Source: CADEED01 sp035701825
GTDB lineage: Bacteria > Pseudomonadota > Gammaproteobacteria > Steroidobacterales > Steroidobacteraceae
Assembly: GCA_035701825.1 (NCBI GenBank)
Contig: DASSRK010000140.1
Location: 1 to 64,000 of the forward strand
Direction of reading: 5' to 3'
Length of the DNA: 64,000 nucleotides
Shown here: positions 56,741-64,000 of the stretch, in pieces
Position numbering within the stretch: position 1 is the stretch's first letter
How the letters are laid out: each line of letters begins with the position of its first letter
Program-made: the position numbers and the translations under genes
Notes under the pieces: model-generated
Database searches by the model: none
Told to the model about the DNA's origin: nothing
What the model saw: the letters and a program-made list of their open reading frames with translations, nothing else

Positions 56741-58837
56741 ATGCTCGACACAAGCCGTTGCCTCATTTCCGTTTCGGCGGCCGCAGCCACCCTGCTGCTG
56801 CTCGCCGGCTGCCAGCAGGCGGCAGAAGAGAAGAAGGCGGCCGCCCCGGCGGCCTGGACACTCGATGAGAGCAAGCTGCAGCAGCCGATCCGCTTCTCCG
56901 CCGCGGACCTGGATCCCTCGCAGAACGCCTGCAAGGACTTGTCGGCCTACGTGAACGGCAAGTGGCTGGCGGCCAACGAGATTCCCGCCGACGAATCGGG
57001 CTGGGGCGCCTTCCTCGTCCTTCGCAACCGTTCGCTGGGTGTACGTCAGCAACTGGCGGAGCGCATCGCCGCCGATCCGAACGCCACCGGCATCGACAAG
57101 ATCATCGGTGACTTCTGGGCCACGGGCATGGACGACAAGAAGCTCAACGAGCTCGGCATCGCGCCGCTCAAGGAGCGCCTCGCCGCCATCGACGCGCTCA
57201 CCGACGGGCCTTCGATCGCCGAGCACCTGCGCAAGATCTCCGCGGCCGGCGAGAACCCGCTGTTCAACTTCGGGCCGCAACCGGATTTCAAGAACTCCAC
57301 GATGAACGTCGCGTCGGCGTTCCAGGGCGGGCTCGGACTGCCCGACTCCACGTACTACACGCTGGCCGACAAGAAGCCGATCCGCGAAGCGTACGAGAAG
57401 CACATCGCCAAGGTGCTCGAGCTGGCTGGCACGCCGGCCGCGGACGCCGCGAAGCAGGCCGCGTCCGTGCTGGCGTTCGAGACACGCCTCGCGAAGGCGT
57501 CGAAGTCCAGCGAACAGCTGTCGCGCGACGTGGAGCTGTACTACCACCCGGTGAAGATGGCCGAAGCGGACAAGCTCTCGCCTAACTTCCCGTGGACGAA
57601 GTTCTTCGAGTCGCAGAAGGTCGCGACGCCCGAGTGGTTCTCGCTGGGCATCCCGGCCTTCCACCAGGAAGTGAGCAAGATGCTCGCCGATGTGCCCGTG
57701 GCCCAGTGGCAGAGTTTCCTGCGCTTCAAGCTGCTGGACGATGCCTCGCCCTATCTCAGCGACCCGTTCGTCACCGAGCGCTTCGATTTCTACGGCAAGA
57801 CGCTGCAGGGCCAGAAGGAGCAACGCCCGCGCTGGAAGCGCGTGCTGGGGTTCATCGAGGCCTCGGCGGGCGAGGCCATGGGCCAGCGCTACGTGGAGGT
57901 GGCGTTCCCGCCTTCCTCGAAGGCGCGGATGGAGGAGCTCGTCGGCAACCTGCGCGAGGCGTTGAAGGCGCGCATCGAGAACCTCACCTGGATGAGCGAC
58001 GCCACCAAGAAGAAGGCCCTCGAGAAATGGGCCGCCTTCAATACCAAGATCGGCTACCCCGACAAGTGGCGCGACTGGACCGGCCTGACCACCAGCCGTG
58101 AAAGCCTGTACGGCAACGTCGCGGCCGCCACGGCCTTCAACTACAACTGGCAGCTCGGCAAGATCGGCAAGCCCGTCGACAAGAGCGAATGGGGCATGAC
58201 GCCGCAGACCATCAACGCCTATTACGATCCGCAGCTCAACGAGATCGTGTTCCCCGCCGCCATCCTGCAGCCGCCGTTCTTCGACCCACAGGCCGACGAC
58301 GCGATCAACTACGGCGCGATCGGCGCGGTCATCGGCCACGAGCTCACGCACGGCTACGACGACCAGGGCTCGCGCTTCGGGCCGTCGGGAAATTTCGAGC
58401 AGTGGTGGACCAAGGACGATGAAGCCAAGTTCAAGGCGCTGACCGAAAAGCTGGTCACGCAGTACAACGGCTACACCGCGGCACCGGGCCTCACCGAGAA
58501 GGTGAATGGCAACCTGACGCTGGGCGAGAACATCGCCGATCTCGGCGGGCTCAACATTGCCTACGACGCCTTCCAGAAGGCGGTGGCCGGCAAACCGGAT
58601 CCGAAGATCGACGGCATGACCCGCGACCAGCGCTTCTTCCTGGGCTTTGCTTCGGCATGGCGCGAGAAGTACACGCCGGAACTGACCAAGCTGATCATCG
58701 CTTCCGATCCGCACTCGCCGGATGGCGTGCGCGCCAATGCCACGCCGACCAACATGGACGCGTTCGCCAAGGCGTTCGGGTGCAAGGAAGGGGATGCGAT
58801 GGTGAACAGCGGCGACAAGAAGGTCGTGATCTGGTAG
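56741..58837 (+). CDS. M13-family (neprilysin-like) zinc metallopeptidase lipoprotein
   Basis: A 698-residue lipoprotein (lipobox LLLAGC). The N-terminal helical domain carries NACKDLSAYVNGKWL; the catalytic domain has VIGHELTHGYDDQG with His533, Glu534, His537, and the third ligand Glu596 in GENIADLGG. The Asn-Ala-Tyr substrate motif appears as NAYYDPQLNEI. M13 enzymes cleave short peptides on the N-side of hydrophobic residues outside the cytoplasm. It lies 152 bases after the large TPR/transglutaminase gene; a co-function in periplasmic protein turnover is inference. Confidence 0.93.
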   Translation: MLDTSRCLISVSAAAATLLLLAGCQQAAEEKKAAAPAAWTLDESKLQQPIRFSAADLDPSQNACKDLSAYVNGKWLAANEIPADESGWGAFLVLRNRSLGVRQQLAERIAADPNATGIDKIIGDFWATGMDDKKLNELGIAPLKERLAAIDALTDGPSIAEHLRKISAAGENPLFNFGPQPDFKNSTMNVASAFQGGLGLPDSTYYTLADKKPIREAYEKHIAKVLELAGTPAADAAKQAASVLAFETRLAKASKSSEQLSRDVELYYHPVKMAEADKLSPNFPWTKFFESQKVATPEWFSLGIPAFHQEVSKMLADVPVAQWQSFLRFKLLDDASPYLSDPFVTERFDFYGKTLQGQKEQRPRWKRVLGFIEASAGEAMGQRYVEVAFPPSSKARMEELVGNLREALKARIENLTWMSDATKKKALEKWAAFNTKIGYPDKWRDWTGLTTSRESLYGNVAAATAFNYNWQLGKIGKPVDKSEWGMTPQTINAYYDPQLNEIVFPAAILQPPFFDPQADDAINYGAIGAVIGHELTHGYDDQGSRFGPSGNFEQWWTKDDEAKFKALTEKLVTQYNGYTAAPGLTEKVNGNLTLGENIADLGGLNIAYDAFQKAVAGKPDPKIDGMTRDQRFFLGFASAWREKYTPELTKLIIASDPHSPDGVRANATPTNMDAFAKAFGCKEGDAMVNSGDKKVVIW

Positions 58838-58875
58838 CCGACGCCCACTGCGCCTCGACCATCAATCGTCCGACC

Positions 58876-61137
58876 TCACCTCATCCCGACCCCGCCGGGA
58901 AGCCGGCGGGTGCGTCGGCGCAGCGTGCCGGCGACCGCCAACTGCGCGAGCACAGCCAGGAGGAGCGCATCCAATGCGCCGCCCCCTCCCCTGGGTTTGC
59001 CGCGGGTGGAGACGCTTTCGGCAATTGGCGCGGCAGCCATGCTCGCCGCTGCCGGCTGTATCGCGAGCGCGCGCGGCGCGAGCTTCGCAATGAATGCGTC
59101 GTTGAATCCGCCGCTGCACGTCCGGCGCAGCGACGCGGTCGTCGGGAAGTCGCGGGATTGCGTGGCTCCCGCGACGTACGCGGCGCCCGTGAGATCCACG
59201 ACGATGGCGTTCATGGAGTCTTGTCCGCTGCCGCCCAGGTATGTCGAATCGGCCAGGGACGCGCCGTCCGGGCTGAGCTGCGCAACGAATCCGTCATTCC
59301 ATCGCCCGGCGAGGGCGGCTTGAATCGGATTCACCGTGGGGAAGTCGGGTGAGTAGGTAGTCCCGGCAATGTGGGCCGAGCCCGCAGCATCCACCGCGAT
59401 GTCGTCGCCGAAATCGTCCTCGAGGCCTCCCAGAAATGTCGCGTAGAGCATTGCACCACCCTCGGGCGCAATCTTCACCACGAATGCATCCGCCGTCCCC
59501 AGGAGCTGCGACTGCAAGGCATTCACGGTCGGAAAGTCATTCGAGTGCGTGTACCCGGTGACGTAGGCGGCGCCGCTGGCGTCGACCGCGATTCCTGTCG
59601 CGCCGTCATCGGTATTGCCACCGAGGGGGCTTGAATAAACGAGCGTGCCATCCGGCGCGAACTTGGCGATGAATGCGTCAAAACCCCCTCCGGGACCCGG
59701 CAGCGGGTTCACGGTGGGAAAGCCCGGCGCAGCTTCCATGGTTCCGACCACGTATGCGGCACCGAGCGAATCCACCGCGATGTCGGTGGCTCCCTGGCTC
59801 AGCGAGCCGCCGAGGTAGGTCGAATACAGCAAGGCGCTCCCGTCGGGAGCGAGCTTCGCCACGAAGGCATCGGTCGAACCGTGCAGCGTCGGTTGGACGG
59901 GATTGACCAATGGGAATTCGATCGACCCGGTCATCCCCGCGATGTATGCCGCGCCCGCGGTATCCACGGCGATCGCCCTGCCGAAACTGCTGGGGCCGAG
60001 ATAGGTCGAGTAGACGAGTTGGGAACCGTCCGCGCTGAGTTTCGCGATGACGGCGGCGTGGTCGCCGCTGTTCGCAGCCTGCAGGGCATTCACCGTGGGG
60101 AAGTCGGACGAAGAGGAAGACCCGATCACGTAGGCGGCGCCGGCCGAATCGACCGCGATGTACCCTCCGCTCTCATCGCCGCTGCCGCCGAGATAGGTGG
60201 CGTAGACCAGCGACGTGCCGTCAGGGGTGAGTTTCGCGATGAACAGGTCCAACCCGCTGCCGTTGCGCGTGCGTTGCAGCGCATTCGCCGTCGGGAAATC
60301 GCCCGACGAGGTGAAGCCACTCACGTACACCGCGCCCGTGGCATCCACCGCGATTCCGTTCGCATAGTCGGTGCCGGTTCCGCCCAGGTAGGTGGAGTAG
60401 CTCAGCACCGGATCGATGACCAGGGGCCGCGACCGGTCGTAGGCGCCGACCCGGAAGCCGATTTGGTGTGCACCGTGGCGCACATAGGAGCCTTCGACGA
60501 TGCGCCGGCGTGCGCCGTCGACCTGATAGATGACGGGCTTCTGGAAGCGCAGCGAAGCTCCGCCCTGGGCGTCCAGGACCAGATCGCCGCGCGCGTCCAC
60601 GGTGGTTTGCCCGACGCCCGCAAAGGCCAGCCTGATCGCATCTGGATCCGCGCCCGGGGCCACGACGAAGTCGTATTCGAGCTGCAGCTGCTGGCCGTAG
60701 TAGACCAGGTCGATGCCGGGATACACCCCGGAGTACCGCACCTGCCGGTAGGTAGGAACCTTGGTGTGCCAATTCGCAGCGTCGCGGCCTCGCATGTAGT
60801 TGACCGTGCCCGCCAGTGCACCCACGCCCTCCATCTGCGGATTCGCGGCGGCCCCGACGAGTTTCATGCGAACCACGGGCTGCGTCGCAGCCGCGGCGCC
60901 GGCCCGGGGCAGTGTGAGCACCGCCTCGTTCGCGGTCAGGAAGATGTTGTATCCCGGACCGCGGGCCAGGAACCCGACTCGCGCATCCGTCTGGCCCTGG
61001 TTCGACTCGAAGGCCAGTGGCAGCTGGGCCACTGACGGCGGTGGCGTGGCCGGCAGAGCCTGCGCGCCCAGCGGCAAGGCAAGCATTCCAATCGACCCCA
61101 GCAGCGTGACACCGCGACTCCAACGGAAAGTTTTCAT
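58876..61137 (-). CDS. SBBP-repeat beta-propeller protein with GlyGly-CTERM-like tail
   Basis: A 753-residue exported protein from MKTFRW at 61137. The N-terminal part (about 40-270) is the beta domain found with these repeats (FESNQGQTDARVGFLARGPGY, YYGQQLQLEYDFVVAPGADP). From about 275 run eight to nine repeats of about 55 residues, STYLGG...D..IAVDSAGAAYV.G.T.S.DFPTVN, the SBBP seven-bladed propeller. The C-terminus is a Gly-rich GGGGALDALLLAVLAQ then RRRTRR, resembling the GlyGly-CTERM/rhombosortase sorting tail. It would be displayed on the surface; ligand unknown. A -10/palindrome candidate lies 146 bases upstream. Confidence 0.87.
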   Translation of the reverse strand: MKTFRWSRGVTLLGSIGMLALPLGAQALPATPPPSVAQLPLAFESNQGQTDARVGFLARGPGYNIFLTANEAVLTLPRAGAAAATQPVVRMKLVGAAANPQMEGVGALAGTVNYMRGRDAANWHTKVPTYRQVRYSGVYPGIDLVYYGQQLQLEYDFVVAPGADPDAIRLAFAGVGQTTVDARGDLVLDAQGGASLRFQKPVIYQVDGARRRIVEGSYVRHGAHQIGFRVGAYDRSRPLVIDPVLSYSTYLGGTGTDYANGIAVDATGAVYVSGFTSSGDFPTANALQRTRNGSGLDLFIAKLTPDGTSLVYATYLGGSGDESGGYIAVDSAGAAYVIGSSSSSDFPTVNALQAANSGDHAAVIAKLSADGSQLVYSTYLGPSSFGRAIAVDTAGAAYIAGMTGSIEFPLVNPVQPTLHGSTDAFVAKLAPDGSALLYSTYLGGSLSQGATDIAVDSLGAAYVVGTMEAAPGFPTVNPLPGPGGGFDAFIAKFAPDGTLVYSSPLGGNTDDGATGIAVDASGAAYVTGYTHSNDFPTVNALQSQLLGTADAFVVKIAPEGGAMLYATFLGGLEDDFGDDIAVDAAGSAHIAGTTYSPDFPTVNPIQAALAGRWNDGFVAQLSPDGASLADSTYLGGSGQDSMNAIVVDLTGAAYVAGATQSRDFPTTASLRRTCSGGFNDAFIAKLAPRALAIQPAAASMAAAPIAESVSTRGKPRGGGGALDALLLAVLAQLAVAGTLRRRTRRLPGGVGMR
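58880..60400 (-). repeat. SBBP tandem repeats (about 55 residues each) in the propeller protein
   Basis: Eight to nine units share STYLGG..., IAVDSxGAAYVxG and FPTVN/TVNPxQ elements. Unit spacing is about 165-180 bases at the DNA level. These build propeller blades. Confidence 0.8.
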
Positions 61138-61282
61138 GGCGCATCCCTGTGGCCAGGACTGTCGCGCTGCGCATCGCACAAGAGCCGCGCGGGCTGGCCG
61201 AAGCATCGTTTGCCCCGAGCATGCGCCTTGCAGGAGCCTGCCGACAGACGCCGGAAATCGATTCCGGCGGGCTCCGTGCCAC

Positions 61283-61301
61283 ATTGTAGTTAGGGACTAC
61301 A
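61283..61301 (-). promoter_or_regulatory. Candidate -10 box overlapped by an inverted repeat upstream of SBBP gene
   Basis: On the plus strand TGTAGT-TAGGG-ACTACA (61285-61301) is a perfect 6-bp inverted repeat with a 5-base spacer. On the minus strand TACAAT (61288-61283) overlaps it and matches five of six bases of a -10 box. No good -35 is seen. The site sits between the regulator gene at 61369 and the SBBP gene, so it may be an operator; untested. Confidence 0.35.
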
Positions 61302-61368
61302 CGTGCTCGCGGCGCCCTGGCGTGCGACTCGGGATGAAGCACGACTTCGAGCAGTGGCCAGCCGCCGG

Positions 61369-62997
61369 CTACTTCAGCTTGGCGAGCATGGCTTTGAAGC
61401 GCGGGTCGTCGCGCAGCGAGTCGTAGTCGGGATCGTGCTCGATCCAGTCGCGCTTGCCCCAGCCGAGCCCGAGCGCCCGCTCGAGCAGGCGCAACGCCTC
61501 GTCCTTCATCCCGGCCTTCGCATAGAGAAGCGAGCCGTTGATGATGGCGCCCATGTCCTCGGGATCGATGGCGAGCGCGCGCTCGGCCCACTCCCGTGCG
61601 CGCGCGAAATCGCCGGCCGCCTGCAACGCCCCGGCGCCGAGCGACAGCACGCGCACGTCGCGCGGATTCAGCGCCAGGGTACGTTCGGCGCGGCGCATGG
61701 CCTCCACGTTGACGGCGAGTCCCTCGTCCATGCGGCCCACGTTGCACAACGACTGGCCGTGCAGGTAGCAGCTCTGGAAATCCTCCGGCCTGGCCGCCGC
61801 GGCCTGGCCGAACAATTCCGCCGAGCGCTCGATCTGCCCGCGCGCGTAGCAGGAGCGGCCGAAGAGGTAATACGCGTCGTAGAGCTGCGGGTTCAGGCGG
61901 ATCGCCGACTCGAAGTGCCGCTCGGCGAGTTCGTATTCGCGGTGCAGCGACATCGCGAACCCACGTGCCACGTGCGCATCCGCCGAGTCCGGATTGAGCT
62001 CCATCGCGATCCGGCTCGCCCGGTCCGCCTCGCGCAGGTCCGCCGGGTTCGAGCCCCACCACTCGAATTGCTGGGCGTGCGCCATCGCGAGCCCGGCCCA
62101 CGCCGGCGCGTAGCGCTCGTCGGCCTCGATCGCCGCGCGGAACATCTCGCGGCTGTGCTCCAGGTCGGGCCGCCGCATGCGATGCAGGCTCTGCCGGCCG
62201 CGCAGGAAGAATTCGTAGGCGTCGGTGGCAGTCTGCGGCCGGCGCACGGCGCGCCGCTCGCTGCGTGACAGCGCCGTTCCGCGCAGCATGCCGGCGACCG
62301 CGCCGGCGATCTCGTCCTGGATCGCGAACACATCGCCGAGCTCGCGGTCGAAGCGTTCCGACCAGCGGTGATAGCCCGTGGCGGTGTCGATCAGCTGCAC
62401 CGTGATGCGCAGCCGGTCGCCGGCCTTGCGCACGCTGCCTTCGAGCAGCGACTCGACGCCGAGCTCGCGCCCGACGTGCTTGACGTCGAGTCCCGGACCG
62501 CGAAACTGGAACGATGAGCTGCGCGCGGGAACACGCACTCCCTCGATCTGCGTCAGCGCGTCGATGAGCTCCTCGGCGAGCCCCTCGCACAGATAGTCCT
62601 GGTCGCGGCCCGGGCTCATGTCCGTGAACGGCAGCACCGCGATCGACGCGACGCGCGCCGGAGCGGCCGTCTCGGGCGGCACGGCGCCATTGACCGCCGC
62701 GATGAAACGGTAGCCGCGCCGGTGCCGCGTCTCGATGAAGCGCGGCTTGCGCGCGTCGTCGCCGAGCGCCTTGCGCAGCTCCTGGATGCAGGTGACGAGC
62801 GCGTCGTCCGTGACGACCGTGCCGCGCCACACCTCGGCGAACAATTCCTCCTTGGTCACCGGTTCCCCGGCACGACCGATGAGCACGCCGAGGACCCGCG
62901 CCGCCTTGGGCGTCAGCTTGATCTCGCGCTTGCCCGCCCACAGTCGCGCGGAGGCGGGTTCGAAGCGGAAGCGGGCGAAGCTCAGTGGTGCGTGCAT
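61369..62997 (-). CDS. CadC-like cytoplasmic regulator: winged helix, TolB-like domain, TPRs, no TM
   Basis: A 542-residue protein from MHAPLSF at 62997. An OmpR-type winged helix (residues 1-100; KLTPKAARVLGVLIGRAGEPVTKEEL, ending TRHRRGYRFIA) is followed directly by a TolB-like domain (SIAVLPFTDMSPGRDQDYLCEGLAEELIDAL) and TPR repeats to the C-terminus. Unlike the 7873-9825 homologue there is no transmembrane segment between DNA-binding and TolB-like parts. The start is 66 bases from divergent mddA, which is the most likely target. Confidence 0.85.
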   Translation of the reverse strand: MHAPLSFARFRFEPASARLWAGKREIKLTPKAARVLGVLIGRAGEPVTKEELFAEVWRGTVVTDDALVTCIQELRKALGDDARKPRFIETRHRRGYRFIAAVNGAVPPETAAPARVASIAVLPFTDMSPGRDQDYLCEGLAEELIDALTQIEGVRVPARSSSFQFRGPGLDVKHVGRELGVESLLEGSVRKAGDRLRITVQLIDTATGYHRWSERFDRELGDVFAIQDEIAGAVAGMLRGTALSRSERRAVRRPQTATDAYEFFLRGRQSLHRMRRPDLEHSREMFRAAIEADERYAPAWAGLAMAHAQQFEWWGSNPADLREADRASRIAMELNPDSADAHVARGFAMSLHREYELAERHFESAIRLNPQLYDAYYLFGRSCYARGQIERSAELFGQAAAARPEDFQSCYLHGQSLCNVGRMDEGLAVNVEAMRRAERTLALNPRDVRVLSLGAGALQAAGDFARAREWAERALAIDPEDMGAIINGSLLYAKAGMKDEALRLLERALGLGWGKRDWIEHDPDYDSLRDDPRFKAMLAKLK

Positions 62998-63063
62998 GTC
63001 CCGGCCAAACCCCGGAACTACCCCGGGACTCGAACAATGCCCGTTGCGTAGGCTTTTCGCACC

Positions 63064-63828
63064 ATGAAACGCGTACTCATCTTCCTCTACGGTGCCGCCT
63101 GCTATGCGGTGTTCTTCGTCACGTTCCTCTACGCGGTGGGCTTCATCGGCAACTTCTGGGTGCCGAAGACGCTGGATTCGCCGCGCGACACCACGCTCGG
63201 CAACGCGTTGCTCGTCGACCTCGCGCTGCTCGGGCTGTTTGCCGTGCAGCACAGTGTGATGGCGCGGCCGGCATTCAAGCGCTGGTGGACGCGCATCATC
63301 CCCGCGGCCGCGGAACGCAGCACCTACGTGCTGTTCTCCTCGCTCGCGCTGGTCCTGCTCTTCTACTACTGGCAGCCGATCGGCGGTTCGCTGTGGGCGC
63401 TGACCTCCCCCGCCGCCGTCAACACGATGCTTGTGCTGTATGCCGCGGGCTGGGCGCTGCTGCTCTACGTCACGTTCCTCATCGACCACTTCGACCTGTT
63501 CGGCCTGCGGCAGGTGTGGCTCGAGCTGCGCGGCAAGCCGTACACCGCCGTGCCGTTCGTCACGCCGTGGTTGTACCGGCAGGTCCGGCATCCGCTCTAC
63601 ATCGGCTGGTTCATGATCGTGTGGGCCACGCCGTCGATGACCGTGACGCACGCGGTGTTCGCCGGCATGTGCACGGCGTACATCCTGGTCGGCATCCGCT
63701 TCGAGGAGCGCGACCTGGTGCACTTCCACCCGGAATACGCGGAGTACCAGCGCCGCGTGCCCATGCTGCTGCCGTTCGGCGGGAAGCGGCGCGCCGCCGC
63801 GCGCGTCGCCGGCAAAGTGGAAGCTTGA
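63064..63828 (+). CDS. mddA: Methanethiol S-methyltransferase (MddA-like membrane methyltransferase)
   Basis: A 254-residue protein with five hydrophobic segments. The VQHSVMARPAFKRWWTR, ERSTYVLFSSLALVLLF and DHFDLFGLRQVWLELRG blocks and the VRHPLYIGWF...RFEERDLV carboxy part match the MddA family, in the wider isoprenylcysteine carboxyl methyltransferase/NnrU group. MddA uses S-adenosylmethionine to methylate methanethiol to dimethyl sulfide. Divergent from the CadC-like regulator and followed by a hairpin. A related membrane methyltransferase with another thiol or lipid substrate is the alternative. Confidence 0.85.
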   Translation: MKRVLIFLYGAACYAVFFVTFLYAVGFIGNFWVPKTLDSPRDTTLGNALLVDLALLGLFAVQHSVMARPAFKRWWTRIIPAAAERSTYVLFSSLALVLLFYYWQPIGGSLWALTSPAAVNTMLVLYAAGWALLLYVTFLIDHFDLFGLRQVWLELRGKPYTAVPFVTPWLYRQVRHPLYIGWFMIVWATPSMTVTHAVFAGMCTAYILVGIRFEERDLVHFHPEYAEYQRRVPMLLPFGGKRRAAARVAGKVEA

Positions 63829-63856
63829 GGCAGAGCGGCTGACAGGCGGCAAGAAA

Positions 63857-63886
63857 ACCCCCGCCGGTTTCCCGGCGGGGGTCCCT
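63857..63886 (-). terminator. Intrinsic terminator, U-tract on the minus strand
   Basis: A perfect 10-bp stem, CCCCCGCCGG (63858-63867) with CCGGCGGGGG (63872-63881), loop TTTC. The A-run AAGAAAA lies before it on the plus strand, so the T-tract follows the hairpin on the minus strand. It therefore mainly terminates the minus-strand gene at the right end; it may also stop mddA transcription weakly. Confidence 0.83.
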
Positions 63887-63943
63887 TGATTCTTGCGTCC
63901 GCGCATCGTCGCGGTTGCGAGCGATGGCGGAGCGGTTGTTGGA

Positions 63944-64000
63944 TCAGCGGATGCGGAACAGCTGCAGGCCCTGATCGCGGATGACGAACTTCCTGTTCCT
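63944..64000 (-). CDS. C-terminal end of a minus-strand gene, partial
   Basis: The last 18 codons before a TGA (complement of 63944-63946) read RNRKFVIRDQGLQLFRIR. The reading frame continues beyond the window. The terminator at 63857-63886 lies just downstream. Too short to name; the strand and frame are supported by the terminator and lack of stops. Confidence 0.55.
   Translation of the reverse strand, partial: RNRKFVIRDQGLQLFRIR

Noticed and set aside
56567..58714. 715-residue minus frame opposite the M13 peptidase
   Set aside because: Antisense shadow; M13 has HExxH and a lipobox on the plus strand.

Overview
The window is visibly GC-rich (roughly two-thirds by eye, not computed), densely coding chromosome with no mobile element, CRISPR array, rRNA or tRNA that I can see. 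Gene content (MaeB with a phosphotransacetylase tail, RecQ, Tat-exported PhoD and esterases, CadC-like/TPR regulators, DUF3857-transglutaminase proteins, TonB-era style secreted hydrolases, a type IV pilin-like protein) fits a free-living Gram-negative bacterium, most likely a gammaproteobacterium of the Steroidobacter/Nevskia/Xanthomonas-like kind. That placement is an inference with low to moderate confidence.

Layout. 1-2.8 kb: tail of a CAP-domain secreted protein, a zinc-finger-like SDR protein, and an HDOD signalling protein. 3.0-7.9 kb: a tight three-gene operon of a transglutaminase-fold protein whose catalytic Cys and His are replaced, an intact paralogue, and a secreted M28 aminopeptidase. 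7.9-15.1 kb: a membrane CadC-like regulator, a DUF2306 membrane protein, DDAH, an aldo/keto reductase and malic enzyme MaeB. 15.2-22.6 kb: a secreted thrombospondin-type-3-repeat protein with a clear terminator, a Tat-exported FAD oxidase, and a minus-strand pair of pilin-like protein plus GGDEF/EAL receptor. 22.9-28.8 kb: an overlapping operon of two phytoene-desaturase-like flavoproteins and a GcvT-like aminomethyltransferase, divergent from a JmjC/cupin-4 oxygenase. 28.8-38.5 kb: dienelactone hydrolase, RecQ, a GH10 xylanase lipoprotein with duplicated carbohydrate-binding modules, a DUF11-type surface protein, a phytol/dolichol-kinase-like membrane protein and an acetyl-esterase-like hydrolase (a partial xylan theme).

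38.6-46.5 kb: an in-frame fusion (or read-through) of a secreted DUF6765-like domain to a globin, a LURP-one protein, a Tat carboxylesterase, a large CxxCH haem lipoprotein, and an ECF sigma-like protein that ends after region 2, overlapping a ChrR-type cupin anti-sigma gene. 46.5-61.1 kb: a trypsin-like secreted protease and partner, PhoD, an ATP-grasp ligase, a 1380-residue DUF3857/transglutaminase/TPR protein, an M13 metallopeptidase lipoprotein and an SBBP beta-propeller protein with a GlyGly-CTERM-like tail. 61.4-64.0 kb: a second CadC/TolB-like/TPR regulator divergent from mddA (methanethiol S-methyltransferase), then a hairpin terminator and the 3' end of a minus-strand gene.

The most unusual points are the dead/active transglutaminase pair, the region-2-only sigma with ChrR-like partner, the secreted-domain/globin fusion, the flavoprotein/GcvT/JmjC cluster, and short DNA words (AACTACCCG, TTTATATAG, CTATCTAC) that recur in different reading frames with rare codons. 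All domain calls are by eye from motifs; no database search was run.
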